Positions 11,032 through 24,700 of a DNA stretch of 64,000 nucleotides are shown here, in pieces. The position numbers and the translations under genes are program-made. The notes beneath the pieces are model-generated. The model had not been told where the DNA came from. It saw nothing but the letters and a program-made list of their open reading frames with translations, and searched no databases. Source of the stretch: Purshia tridentata (taxonomy: Eukaryota; Streptophyta; Magnoliopsida; Rosales; Rosaceae); assembly GCA_003254885.1 (NCBI GenBank), contig QANT01006790.1, positions 16,243 through 80,242 on the forward strand, given 5' to 3'. Numbering within the stretch: the stretch's first letter is position 1; each line of letters opens with the position of its first letter.

Positions 11032-12288
11032 CCAAAAGAGCGAGTACACAAATTATTTTTTATATTTTTTGTATTTGTTTCTTTTTGTTGAAATGAAAGA
11101 GAACAAGTGATGGACAACTCAGCGGGCAACTTTCAGAGTTGTATGGGCAGAGTGAGGAAACGCGGTTTTAGACTTTTTGGCTGCCCGACTGCCCGAAGAG
11201 TGTTGGATGCAATTTACAGGTTGGATTGGGTAGTGATTTGTGGGTAATGGTATATTGGTATCAATCACCTTCTCTTGTTTATTTATTCTTTTTATTTTTA
11301 TTGTAAAAGTAAATTTACTTATTCTCAATAATGCAATTCCATGCATTCAGTACGTAAATGTCTATTTTTGTTTTCTTGGCTAAACACATTAGATAATTGG
11401 GTTGTCATCTGAAAAGATTGAACTTTTATATGTTCAGCTCCAACACAAATCACATTGAGTTGAGGGGAAAAGTGATTACCGTTTGTAAAAACAAAAGTTT
11501 GTGAATTATAACTTTTGTGATCAACATGAGGAATTGTTCGATATTGCATAGTTTGTCTAATTGTATGTCATACAAACACATTTAATTGTGACAAATTTAT
11601 ATCCTAGCAGTAGAATTTTTTTGCAGTAAATACGTTTAACATTTAAGAATTAAAAAATATATAATATTTGTATGGTCGAATGTTTTGATAAATGAATGCA
11701 AATGGCTCAAAGTATCTTCAAAAACTAATGGTGCAAATGGTTTATGTTCAATCATGTATTACTCACATTGATTGTCATAATCTAGTTAAATTTGACATCA
11801 ATCCGAAATAGGAAGTCTAATTATTTGACAAATAATCCAACAGAAAATCAGTTGGGTTGTACGGACCGAAAGTCACATGCAAATTGAAGTTATTTGGCGG
11901 CTAGGCTGGCTAGCTACTTAAAAAAAATAAAAAATAAAAAAACTTCAGTTTTGGGTTTAAAGCATACAGGCTGGAAAAATTATTTCCCAGCCCAGCAAGT
12001 ACTGGGCCGAAACTAGTCCGTCGGCCCACTACACAAGTCAAACTGGCGTAGCAGTCAACCATAGCGAGAGGTCCTTCCAAGTAAAATTTGTAATATTTCT
12101 GAAAAAGCGCACAAATCTACTAAAATATAAATATTTTTCCCAAAAGATAAAAAAATTACATTACAAGGACTATTAGGAAAAATAAAACGGAATCTTCCCA
12201 CGGCGAGGTCGGCATGACACAAGTAATGTCTCTCTGCCTCAAATCATCAATTGTGTTTCAGACTCTCACCTTCACCTTCCCATGAGTT
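11032..12288. other. Intergenic region between the LEA_2 gene and SBP1
   Basis: About 1.25 kb of 3' UTR of the LEA_2 gene, AT-rich spacer and the SBP1 promoter and leader. No additional gene was seen. Confidence 0.6.
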
Positions 12289-12365
12289 ATGGCTCTTCCG
12301 CAACACCACTTTCAACAACACTACCAAACCCAACGACATCAACAACAACAATCCAAGTCATTTAG
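12282..12365 (+). promoter_or_regulatory. Overlapping upstream ORF in the SBP1 first exon
   Basis: An ATG at 12282 opens a 27-codon frame that overlaps the main start at 12289 out of frame and stops with TAG at 12363-12365, the last three bases of exon 1. Its start context is weak (C at -3, A at +4), whereas the main ATG has G at -3 and G at +4. Leaky scanning to the main start is therefore expected. It could dampen translation of the E3 ligase. Confidence 0.5.
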
Positions 12366-14745
12366 GTAAATTACTTTTCTTTTTCATCAAATTCATTGTA
12401 TGAATTTCTCTTTTTATTTTAATTTTTAAGCTTCTTTTTTTTTTCATTTGCCTTTCGGTGTAGGAACTTATACGCAATCGACGGTCAGATGTCGCCGGCG
12501 GTGGCCTATTTCGACCCCAACTCTCTACAAGATCGCTCCCAGCATCCTCCTTATGTTCCACCGTGTAATTTCTCTTTCCTCCTTTCTTTTTTGGTTTCCC
12601 TTATGCTTCCCGTTTGGTTACCGAGAATTTTGTAAGAAAACATAGCTCGAAAGTTAAAAATTCATTATAGGGTTCTGTACTCCTAACTTTTTGGATGAAA
12701 ATCACCAACTTACTAGCTTTAGTGCAAATTTGAGCTGAATTTATCTGCTTTATAGGAACTAATCTGCACAAATTGCAAAACCCTAATAGTTTCTAGTCGG
12801 AATCTTGTGCATTATTACCTAAAATCAGCAATGTCTTTTTAGTTCATGTAGTAGGGTTTGCACCTGGTCCAGTCGCTGCAACAGACGGCAGTGATAATGG
12901 TGTTGATTTGCAATGGCAGTATGGCTTAGAATCCAAGAGGAAAAGATTGAAGGAACTGGATTTCTTGGAGAACAACTCACAGATATCTTCCATGGATTTC
13001 CTGCAACCGCGATCCGTGTCGACAGGCTTGGGTTTGTCCCTTGACAATACCCGCATGGCTTCAACGGGGGACTCGGTGTTGATGTCACTCATCGGTGATG
13101 ATGTTGATCATGAGCTACAACGACAGGATGCTGAGATTGATAGGTTCCTCAAAGCCCAGGTCTGTATTTTTGGCAAAGACTTGATCTGGTTGCTTAATTG
13201 AATATATCATTGGAACTGATATAGATGGTTGCAAAGGAATTTATATGGTTACTTATTCTGCAGATAATTATTGTTCTTACAGTTTCGCATATGTTTGTAT
13301 TTATAGTGGTGTTATGTTGTTGTTTTGCTGATCATGCCATTTTTGATGGGTTTACTTGTATGCTTGAACAACTAATAGTTTTGTTTACAGTTTCATGTAT
13401 TTTGATTAGAATGATTGTACCTTATATAAAGCATGGATTGATTTTCAATTGATGTTATTGAGTTTGGTCTCAAAACTGGCCAAGTTTGTTTCAACAATGC
13501 TTAAACCTAAAAATGTAGAAAACAACATTTGTAGCATATTAAGTAGGTACACTTATCATGGAATTGAATGGGTTCAACATCGCTTTATTTTTGAAATGGT
13601 TATTGGGCGGTGGTGGGGGTGTGGTTGTTAATGGTGATGCTATAGTGGTGTATATATGGAATTAGGACTATAGGAGATGTGATGGTGTGAAGGAAAGTTT
13701 GGTTTGCATGTTCATGATGAAGTCCTCTTTTGTTCGTTAGTTTCCCTCTGGCCTCTGGGAGGTGTTATCTATCTTGCTAAGAGTGTGTTTATCTCCTACA
13801 GTGTCATCTTTTAGGAAGGTTCTGGAGCAACATTATGCTATATTGTTGTTGCATGTGTAGGAGATATATGTTTTTCAATTTGTAGGTTGGACGGTTGTGG
13901 GTCTTTTAGTTTTTTCTTGAGGTTTGGCAGGTATCATGTGTATGATTTTTGAACCATAAATAAAATAGAAACTGGATAAAGTAGTAGTTTTCTTATTTTA
14001 GTAAATCTTGCAAATTTTTTTTTTTTTTTCATAAGGAATCTCTCTGGGCTTTCTCTGTCAGTCCTTCCGTTTTTGGCATGTTGAACTTTCTGTGGGCCTC
14101 CATTGCTTTCTGGTGGCTGCTTTTTATGTGCATTTCTTTACTTACTTGCAAGTAACATGTTTATATATTCTTTTAACTTATTAAACTAGCTCAAAATTTC
14201 TCTTTTCTTATTTAAAGGGTGACCGATTGAGGCGAACTATCCTGGACAAGGTTCAAGCTACCCAACTTCATGCTCTCTCAGTTGTAGAAGATAAAGTCCT
14301 TCAGAAGCTGCGCGAGAAAGAAGCAGAAGTAGAGAGCATTAACAAGAAGAATATGGAGCTTGAAGAGCGAATGGAACAGTTGACTTTTGAAGCAGGTGCT
14401 TGGCAACAGCGAGCCAGGGACCATGAAAACTTGATCGCAGCTCTCAAGTATAATCTTCAGCAGGTATATGCTCAAAGCAGAGATAGTAAAGAAGGATGCG
14501 GTGACAGTGAGGTAGATGATACAGCCTCTTGCTGCAATGGTCATTCCATAAATTTTCATATCTTTGGCAAGGAGAACAATGACGTGAAAGAGACGGTGAC
14601 TTGCAAGGCTTGCGGAGTGAATGAAGTGTGCATGCTTCTCTTACCTTGTAAGCATCTTTGCCTGTGTAAAGATTGTGAAAGTAAGCTTAGCATTTGTCCC
14701 CTGTGTCAGTCCTCTAAGTTTATCGGCATGGAGGTATATTTGTAA
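12289..14745 (+). CDS. SBP1: S-RNase-binding protein 1-type RING E3 ubiquitin ligase (BOI/BRG family)
   Basis: Four exons (12289-12365, 12464-12564, 12843-13159, 14218-14745) give 340 aa. The protein starts MALPQHHFQQHY, like petunia SBP1, and carries the conserved PPYVPP-F-HVVGFAPGPV and STGLGLSLDN blocks. A long coiled coil follows (about residues 145-250, LREKEAEVESINKKNMELEE...). A C-terminal C3HC4 RING finger occupies about residues 294-330 (CKACGVNEVC...LPCKHLCLCKDC...CPLC). RING proteins of this type transfer ubiquitin. SBP1 was described as a partner of S-RNases in self-incompatibility but is expressed widely, and its relatives BOI/BRG act in stress and gibberellin responses. Intron 3 is large (1,058 bp). 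The first exon also carries an overlapping upstream ORF. Substrates cannot be inferred here. Confidence 0.92.
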
Positions 14746-17700
14746 CTTGTTACATGTGAAAGCATTTACTTTTGTATGAAAGCCATATGTGCATTGTTCC
14801 TGTCATCTCATGATTCCTTGCTTGAGTCCCCTGTGAGACTGCCATTATTTGGCCATCCAAATGGGTTGACGAGTAAAGAGTTTTAGCCGTTTTGTAAATA
14901 TTAGCATATATGTTTAATTTTTTTTTTTCCTTTTTTATCATAAAGATTCTTATATCCATATATATGTCTGATTCTATTTGAATTGTGAAATGCTATGTTT
15001 TGACTTGTTGGACAAACACAATCAAATGAGCCTTCCAGAGAAAGACTCCTTCGCTTGTTGATATCAAAAGGATGCTAATTTTCTTGATAATGTAAATTGG
15101 TGACACGCTATTTCTACTTAACATAATTGTGTTGTGTTAGAAATTGTTTTGTATTTGAATTTCTGACATGTTTTTTGTCTTTGTGGTGTAATATCTAGTA
15201 TGAGATGTCGAACCTAGAAACTTAAAACTAGATATGGGAGAGTTGTGAATGTTGTAAACGACAAGTGGATTATGGAGACCGGCCTGACTGCTAGCCTGTT
15301 ATTAACCATACAAGCAGAAATGGACCTTAATCAAATAACTGGACCCTGCAATGGAACATGTTTCGAGTCCGGCCCTTTATTAACAAGAAAAGTAGATATG
15401 GAATATGGATCTTATGATTTATCACTTATCACACGGCTGGGATGTTGGCATACCATACAATGCATGTAATAGGGATATGGGTTTTCTTTTTTAACCCAAA
15501 CCTATTGATTTTTTTTTTTTGAAGTTTTTTTTTTTTTAATTTTATAGAAGAAACTCTTTCTCTTTGTTAGTGATTTGTCATCTGTCGGACCCTCATGGAG
15601 ACTAAGAACAGCTTGGACCATCTCCAAGTTGAATTAGCTGAGCCAAGCCAAATAGCCAAATAGAGAAACGCAGCCCAACACTTAATGATTAATTTCAATA
15701 GTAATTAAAGTTGAACTTAATTTTCTTCTCTAATATGTATATATGGTATGAATCTTGGGGAGTAAGGAAGTTATTGGTTTTGGTGTGGTACTGTGCTGTT
15801 GGAGAAAAAAGTGGAGGGAACTGGGAATTAAGTTGCTTTAGTTAGAGGGAGGGAGAAGATTGATGAACTTTTTTCTAATCATGCCTTAGAAAGTGATGAC
15901 AAAGAGGAAAGTGAATATGCTTCCCCCACCCCCCATGATTGTAAACAATCGATCTAGCAAGTAGCTAGTAAGCAAACTCCATTATTATTACTACTATTAT
16001 CATTATTATTCCCACCTCCACTTCCACTTCCACCACCCGCAAACCTAGCCGAACTAAGTCCTGTCATACTCATACTCTCACACTCATATGCACTTTGCCT
16101 TTTTCATCTCTCTCTCTCCCCTTAATTCGCTAAAGGCAATTTATCATATCTAACTAAAAGCTTCTGAAAAATAATTAAAGTTTATTGGGTACATACAATT
16201 TATGTGTTTGTATGGCGTGATAAGAGAGACAAATACAAAAACGATAAATACAAATGTGACAAAAGTTTTACTTAATCATCAATCTTCTCATGAATTTTCA
16301 TGTTTCAAGTCAAATTATATTAATTTCAACCGAGGAAGGATTGAAGCTTTATTTCAGTTAAATCATTCCAACCAGCTCCTCCTTATTCCCTATAAAGCTG
16401 TGTGCGTATATGTTTTTTTGGCTCATTTTCTGTTTTCTTGTTTCAATTGTGGGGACTCTGTCCAGCCTTTTCATGGCTTCATTCCACTTTGTATCTCTCT
16501 GCCTTCCTTTCACCAGACGTTCGTATATATGTTAGTGAAAGTATATTTGGGGCTCCATCTCTATATATTCTTTCACAGTCACAGTCAAAAGTTATTCCCA
16601 TATCCCATTTAATTCTAAAGTGAACCCATGAGCTTTTCTGATCCCCCTTCTTCTTCTTTTTTTTTTTCTTTTATGAACTTCGTGATCCCATATAATGCTT
16701 AAGGGTTCTTAGGATTTTTTTTAATATTTTTGGATGTGAGTGTTTGTTAACAAAATTTGGATTCTCTATTTTTCTTTTCTTTTTTAACTTTTTTCAATTT
16801 TAACCTTGTAACATAAATTCAAGGGTTTATACAAATCAAATTCAAATTTTATTCCATATCCTTAGATAATAAATACATTGCTAATTAAGATTAAAATTAT
16901 ATATAAATTACTTATTTCCAATCAGCAAGTACAGTTAATTAAGAGAGTAATTTAGAGCTAGATATATATCACAATATCAAGCTAAAATATCTTCAAATTT
17001 TAAATAGATAATCCATATTATCCATATCTGCCAACTAGGCATGCAAGTGATTAGAGAAGGAAAAAGAGAGAATTAAGGAGTGGAGGCTTCGCATATCTCT
17101 ATGGTCTTGCAATCTGATGCACTTTAGGATTAATTCATGCGTAAGAAATTAATTACACTCCTCCAAATTGTTGAATGGAACATATACATGCATGTCCATA
17201 AATGAGATCAATAATATATATGATATATGTGGCATGGCCCACCCAACCCAAGAAAAAAAAGTTATTCTAATTTTTGTCTAGAAAAAAGAAAAAGAGACAA
17301 TTTGTAATTCGATTGATCGATCAGAGTCATGCATCCAAGTAGAACACTTTACAGTTCAAAGTTCCACAAGCATTAGCCTCTTGTCTCATATATTTGTACG
17401 TATATATATCCCATGGTCCTTGGAAGGACGTGAGATCGACAACTTCACCCTTCTCTAAATATAAATAAAAGCCAAAATTGATCACATACATCATGCAACA
17501 TATGCATGGTTCACCTTTTGGTAACAGTAGCTACTATGGTGCATGGTGGTGGTCCTAGAAATGGAAATACAAATATCCACCTTATTAACCTCACGTCCTT
17601 GTCCATAACCTCTTATCTTACTCATTAGAAGCTCTCTAGTAGTGCTCAACATTGATTAATTTTATCGAAGCCTCTAGATGCCTCATGTCTTACTTTGGGG

Positions 17701-18857
17701 TTTGATTAATTAATTACTAATTTTTAGCATGGGCGATGGGAATGTTGTTTAGTTTTTTGGGCGTTTGGCCTCCACCCTACCAAAAAAATAATGTTGTTTG
17801 GTTCCTTATCATTAAAACAATTGAGCCAAAGTGGAGGAGCAAAAGAAATTGATATATACGTGAATGATATGAATGGTTTCATAGCTGTAATTTTGTTGTC
17901 TATATAATATGGTAATATAATTCTGATTTCAGGTGTTTGAAGCCTCTAATCTCAATCCTTATTTTTACTTATTTCATGCATGGTGAAACTCACAATGACA
18001 ATTTCTCCAACAAGAGGAGATCGATATATATGATGTATTTGGGGACAATTGTAAACCAATAGTACGTTGCTAATACCTAGAGAGACTGAGGTGATTGGAC
18101 CCAATGAGAGGATGATTGGAGATATAATATGGCAATATATTAGCTAGGGTAACATTTATTAGCCAAGTAGGTAATATTCATCTACTCAATTTTGTGTTTC
18201 AGTTAAATGATTTACAATCTATCATCACTTGCACACTTTATGGATGACATGATTGATCAGCAAGGAAAAGGGTTTCTTTAGTGGATAATTAGGTGGCAAT
18301 AATATTTGTATGATTATGGAAATTAATTATATGGAAGTATGTAAAAAAAGAAAAAAATATTAAAAAAGTTAATAATATATCAAAGAAAACAGGGCTTAGG
18401 AATGATCGATGTGATAATAATAAAGCCATCAATGATCGATCGAACACATGTACAAGATGATCAATTACCACAATTTTCACCGAATTTCGATGGGGACGAT
18501 AAGATTGGGGTAATTAATAGGCAGTTTTATATTATGCATGCATAATGCATTATTGGCTGGCATATCAGAAAACAGAAATGCCACTTTAAGCTTGAAACCT
18601 TTAAACTTTAATGAATTTGCTTTGTAAGTCTTGGACGTGAGAGGTCGGTTGGTCTTTGCTGTGTATGCATGAAATGATGGTGAGGATGATGGAGGGTCCC
18701 ACATGGAACTTGATCATCGATCTCATGGAATCCCTTGGATTGAGGAAGTATATATATATATACATATTAGCAATTAATTTAATTAGGAGCAGCAGCAGCC
18801 TTGAGCTTTGCTGTGTGGCCCTGTAGAGCTGAGTGGGACCCTTATATATTTTTTCAA

Positions 18858-18880
18858 ACACACACACACACACACACACA
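18858..18880. repeat. (CA)n microsatellite
   Basis: An uninterrupted run of CA dinucleotides, about 11 units, inside the gene-poor region. Confidence 0.95.
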
Positions 18881-19166
18881 AACACATACACCTTTTTCTC
18901 TTTAACGTTGATGAGGCACAGAGTATATAAAAAGAAGAGCTAATAGGTAGAAGAGAAGAGAATTTGGAAGAAAAAGAATGTGATGGGCATGTGATCCAAC
19001 AGCCTTTATGTTCCCTTCTGCTCTCTCTTCCTTAGATCTCCCTCTAATCCCACCCGCCCATTCCAATTTACTTCTTCTGTGCCTTCTTTTGACATTCGGT
19101 GACTCACACTTTTTTGCTTAATCATATATGTAACATACATATCTTAATTGTTTGTACTACTAATTA

Positions 19167-19212
19167 TTAATTCATTAATTCATTAATTCATTAATTCATT
19201 AATTCATTAATT
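19167..19212. repeat. Octanucleotide minisatellite TTAATTCA
   Basis: Almost six perfect tandem copies of the 8-bp unit TTAATTCA. The perfect array suggests recent slippage. Confidence 0.95.
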
Positions 19213-19728
19213 GGGGTCCCACTTTACAAGACATGCGAGGTCGGCCATGGTTGATAATAATATATACTAAAGCAACCATTAAAAGTATGTTATTAGTGGA
19301 ATCTTAGGTCCCATATCATATCAATTATCATCATGTGTAGCTAGAATTGTATATGATCGATGATGAATTGATGATGATCATCATCATAAATTTGTCTTTA
19401 ACTTGGTTGCAAGATCAAGTTTAATTAATGAATTGTAGTGCATATATTTTGTAGAATATACTACCAAGTACTATTTGCAATAAAGTCCCTCTCACACGTT
19501 TATAGAAGGATCTTTTTAACGTAGAAGACGACTGATCGAATGTCTTTAACAAAAAAAGAAAGAGGAGAAAAGGAAAAAAGAGATTTTTAAAATAAAAATA
19601 AAGAAAGAATGAAGGGGAGAAGATAGTGGAGAAAAGACATCTGTTGTTGTTCTCTCCTTTTAATGTAATTCTAAAGTGACTTAAAATTAGCTTTTTTATT
19701 CGTTGAAAAGAAAATAAAGGCCATGCAA

Positions 19729-19767
<39 letters not shown>
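19729..19767. repeat. Compound (CT)n(AT)n microsatellite
   Basis: About six CT units run directly into about 13 AT units. Confidence 0.9.
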
Positions 19768-19770
<3 letters not shown>

Positions 19771-20552
19771 TACATTCTTTATTATTTGGAAACCTTTGGG
19801 CCATTGGACCTTTAGTTAGAGCTAGAAAAATAATAGATTGCTCTATGTCATAGAGATCGAACTTGCTTTTTAACGTCTTTATTGAAATTCAACTTTTGCA
19901 TGGAAACTAAATATTCTACATTTTTATTATTATTATTGGTATTATTCTAACGTATTAATAAATCAAATAACTTATATTCTTTAATTACTTCATTTGGTTA
20001 TTAACTGGGTCCATGCCTTACTGGATTTGGATCGATACAAATTATTACATTATATATATTTATATATATATATATATATGTCATTGTTGTGTACATCAAA
20101 GCTTTACTATATAAGCCTCAATTAAGGCCATTGGAAATACGCAATTACTGAGAGTTCTAGCATGTTCCAATTGACTGATTAATTCAAGGACATGTACGTT
20201 ACTTCTAATCGAAGATCATATATACGAGTCTAAATTAAAGAATAGTATAGCAAGCCAAGGAATACACGTAAGTACGTACATTCATATCAAACCTAATTAA
20301 TGTAACATTGAAATCACTTTACACAAAGTCAGTACCACCTAAAGTGGTAACAAGCTTTAGGAAACTATAAAGGGTAGGTAGAGAAGATAAGGGCGATCGC
20401 TTTAGCACTAGGATTCATCCTTAACGTACGTAAACTATAAAGTGAAATTTAAAAAGAAAAAAACTAATTAAGCTACTTTGGTAAGTTAAATAATTAAGTT
20501 ACTGATCGGGCAAAGCTATATATAATTAGTACTGGAATGTTCATATCATAAT

Positions 20553-20557
<5 letters not shown>

Positions 20558-20587
<30 letters not shown>
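20558..20587. repeat. (AT)n microsatellite
   Basis: About 15 AT units following an ATA-rich lead-in. Confidence 0.95.
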
Positions 20588-20593
<6 letters not shown>

Positions 20594-21708
20594 GGTTTAT
20601 GTTGTCATACATACTATATATGAAATATGAACTACACTAATACTCAATATAATCAAAGATCTGTATTCAGTCTGATAACGAAAGAATCAAAGGAAAAGTT
20701 TGTACTCTGATAATAAATAATGATTAATATTTACGAAAAGACAATATATATGGAAGTGGGTTAAGGATGTGATCGATGTCGAGGGAGCAGAACTAGTGAA
20801 GTAGAAGCCTGGAATTGAAGAAAAGGAAAAGAGGATAAAATCACAGAAACTTCAATCTCATTCTCGTTACATATTTTGATGGTACAGTGGACAAAGCCTG
20901 GGTACACATTACACAATAATATTAGTTCATATCACTAGCAAGACTACAAAACGGGTATCTTGTCCCATCCTTTAATTATCGATCAGAAAAATGCACTTCC
21001 TCGTGACCCCTTAATTATATTGTTTTCTTAATTTCTCCCAGATTCAGATAAATTATATAATCAATATAGCCCCTGGCCACCACCTGCAGGATGGATTAAT
21101 TTGAAACCATATTAATTCAATAATCCCTGCTTAGTTTCCATGCCATGATAGTCAATTCAAGTGCTTTTTCCAGTTTCATTGAACATATATATCTATATTA
21201 AATTATTAATTGCAAATAATTAATAATAACACTAATATATTTCTAGAATAAGGTAGGGGTGAGTACGTACGTAAAACAGAGGAAGAGACAAAAGAGAGTG
21301 CGAGAAGAGAAGAGACAGAAGAGAGAACCTTGTAGGCTTGTCGTGTAGAAATTATAATACAGATTTTGATTCTTTCTTTCAGTTTAGAAACAAGGGTCTC
21401 TCTACTCTCTGTCTCTCTCTCTCTAGCTAGCTAATATTATAATAACTAGTATATAACCCATGAATATCAGTCATTAATTTATTCATATTTTAAATATGGG
21501 TTTTATCCTTATTCGCTCTGTGTTTTAAGTTGTCTCTCCTTGGAATTCTCGTAATTAAGCAAAAAAATCTTTATTTTTTGGTACAAATAAATGGTTTTTT
21601 TGTAAGCTATCGGCGGTGGTCATGTGAGGGGAGGTGGGGTTGGTTTCACTTTCACAGCGTTTTAGAAATTAGAATAGAATCTTCTTGCTTGTTAGCTCTT
21701 CAGCATAG

Positions 21709-21711
<3 letters not shown>

Positions 21712-21744
<33 letters not shown>
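21712..21744. repeat. (GA)n microsatellite
   Basis: About 16 uninterrupted GA dinucleotides. Confidence 0.95.
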
Positions 21745-21747
<3 letters not shown>

Positions 21748-24700
21748 GTTGTGTAGTGTGTGATTTTTGTGCTAGTGATGGTGGTGGGCTCGGTAGGATC
21801 ATCTCTGAATTGCTGACAACTTGTGAAAGAAATCAGCCTTTGTTTTCTAGATTTCCATACTCTGTGGACCCATATATATATATATATATGCATCTCCCCT
21901 CTCCCTCATACACATATATATAATATGTCTTATATTAATATTCAAACAAGTGCAAATGCTTCATAGTTTTCTATCTAGATTTACCTTATCTATTGCTTCA
22001 TCATGGTCACATAATTATGTTTGTTGATTAAGCCAATCAGCTGCCATAATTTTTGGAGAAAAATTGTTACGACACCTATGAAAGAGATAATAGAGGTATT
22101 AGATGCATGCATATATAAGATTAATTGTCCCATTAATTAATGTTTTTCTGTAATTTTTTACCATATATATAAACACATAACAGTTGAAAAATAAGCCTAT
22201 TTAACAGTTGAAAATGTTTTTGTATGTAGAAATTGTAGGAAACATATATTTATATTTTAAATTGAGATGATGGGTTGGTGGGGTTTGTTAGCTAGAGGTA
22301 GTATACATGGGTAATATTCCCAAAAATGTGCATGTAACATGCAACAGGGATAGGATGGTGTAATAAATATATGTTGTGCAAGGTAAAAAACAAAAGAAGA
22401 ATCACGAGAATGGTATACAGCTACATGCACCTACAGAGTAGTAGTACTACAAACAACACACACAAGCATTAAAATTAAAAGGACTACAACTACTGTCTCC
22501 ATGTCAGCCGCTGCAACACTGCAAACTGTACTGCGCAGTGCAGCTGGTGCTAGTGTATGTATGTGTGCCTTAATTTGTTTTTCTGTGTGAGAGAGCTGAG
22601 AGCTGGGAATTAAGAAAGGAAGAAGAAGAAGGAAGAGCCAGGTAGCCTAGACTTTTAATTTCCTTAGAAGCCTAGAAGGAGAAGAGAAACAAAACCATTT
22701 CCCATTTTAATTGAATATCGGGACTTGAAGCTGACACTGCTTCATGCTATTTTCTATATTAATTCCTCCTTTTTTAAAACCATAAATTCTGCACTACTCT
22801 GCCAGTGTCACATGCACATATATATATATTTATATTTATACCTAGCTAACTATATATATACATGTATACATATGTTAATGATCGATACTTGAAATTTATT
22901 TGTTAATAGTTTAAAAATTTTGGTATCGTGGTGACAAAAATGTTACGTCATTTTAATATGAATTTGAAAATGCGGGAGCGCTGAGAAAATGGAAAAGTGA
23001 GAAATTATAAGGGATAAGGGGGTGGGGAAGTGAACTGGGAACAGTAAAAGACAGTTTATAGTTGAACATTGTTTTCCCAATAATGAGAAATTGAGAATCA
23101 TAGACATGATCTCAAAATAATCAGTGGGAGTATCTATGTGAAATAATTAGTCATCATTTTCCTATTGTTTTCACTTTGCTCCTGGAGGCTTGAGGCCTCA
23201 TTTTGTCCCTACACCCCCTATACCGGCCCTCTTGCTGCTGTCTCTCACTCTTTCACTTACCACAGCATCAAAATCTATTCCTTACTTTTATAGGATTCTT
23301 CAGTGCCCACTTATTACAAATGACTTTCATGCAATGCATTCTGTATATCTTCCTTTGTTTCTTCAAATTGTGACATTAGTGCAACACTTGTATATAATAA
23401 TTATATATAGTAAGAAAATTAAGAAATTAAAATCACCAAGAAAGCTAGTGGTATTTGTATTCACAACATGTATATATATATATAGCTCACTTTTATATTA
23501 TAAGACTTACATGTCTGTTTTATATATATAAAAGAAAATTCACATGTCACATTTAAAAATTTTCTTCTGAAATGAAAAGTGTGATTAGTGATTATCTAAT
23601 TTTATCCACTGTATAATGAATTGATGTTACTCCGGTATTTACTTTGTTAGTATAGAAAATTTAAGTGAAAAGTGATTCACTTTGATTGTGGGAGATGTCA
23701 TTATTGAATCTCAAAGGCAGGAAAATTAAATGTATGCCTTTCTCATCCTCCTTTCACAGAGTCTGTGCGATAGAGAGAGTAAAAAGAATATTTCTTGGGC
23801 CATTACAAAGAGAGAGAGAAGTAATGAAAAGCTGTAACCTTTATTTTAAAAAAAAATTAATAATTTTCTCAGTTATTCATGAAAACTTTTAGGGCCAATA
23901 ATTCAATCACCTGGACACGTCAGCAGGGAAACTTAGCTGAGTCGAGCTAGCCAAATAAAATAAAGCAGGTGGCAGGAGTGCTGTGAGTCACACTAAAGGG
24001 GTAGAGGGAGGTATTGTAAGTTAGTGAGTAAAGGTAGTAGTGGCCAGAGAGAGAGATATGTGTAGGTCTCAGTCACTATAGCCCTTATGATATTGAAGTT
24101 TGGAATATTATGGGAAAAAAAAAAGAAGAAGAAGAAGAAAGGTAGAGAGAGAGAGTGGTGATGATGATGATGAGAAGCAAATGGAAGGAAGAGAAGGTAT
24201 AGCAATAGAAGGGAAGGAAGGGAAGGAAGGAAGAAATGTCGTCATGGAGAACAGGCTTTAAATCCCATCACGTAGTTCGATGTATCCTTTACCTTATATC
24301 TGCTAGAGAGAGATGTATGGTTTTGTAGTAGAAAATGATGGGGATTCGAAATTGGAGACTGTGTTTGTTTGTTTGGTGCAATCCCATATATTAAACAACA
24401 AAAGCTAACTTACAAATTGTAAAGACGACACTCGGTTTGACGTGAACCCAACCCAATTGCCCTCTCCTTTCTTTTTCCTTTCCTTTCTTCCATCTTTTTT
24501 ACAAAATTGTCCCAACCAATAATATTCTATGTTCTTTGACCCAACTACCCTTCTTCTTTACCACATGGCCGGATCGATGTTGTCAAATATGTACAAGCTA
24601 CCAATGCATACATATATACGAGATACATGAAGAATAGAATTGCATTAAATGATATTGTACTAGTACCACAAACATCAAAGAAGATCAAGCAGCTGAATCA

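Noticed and set aside
15245-15469. 74-codon open frame after SBP1
   Set aside because: Composed of a decayed direct repeat with no protein similarity that I recognise.
16478-16496. GGCTTCATTCC shared with miR166
   Set aside because: Only 11 bases match, the 5' half of the miRNA is absent, and there is no star strand or hairpin.
21283-21303. Resemblance to miR156 (GACAAAAGAGAGTG)
   Set aside because: Several mismatches to the mature miRNA, low-complexity purine sequence, and the local stem pairs a different segment.
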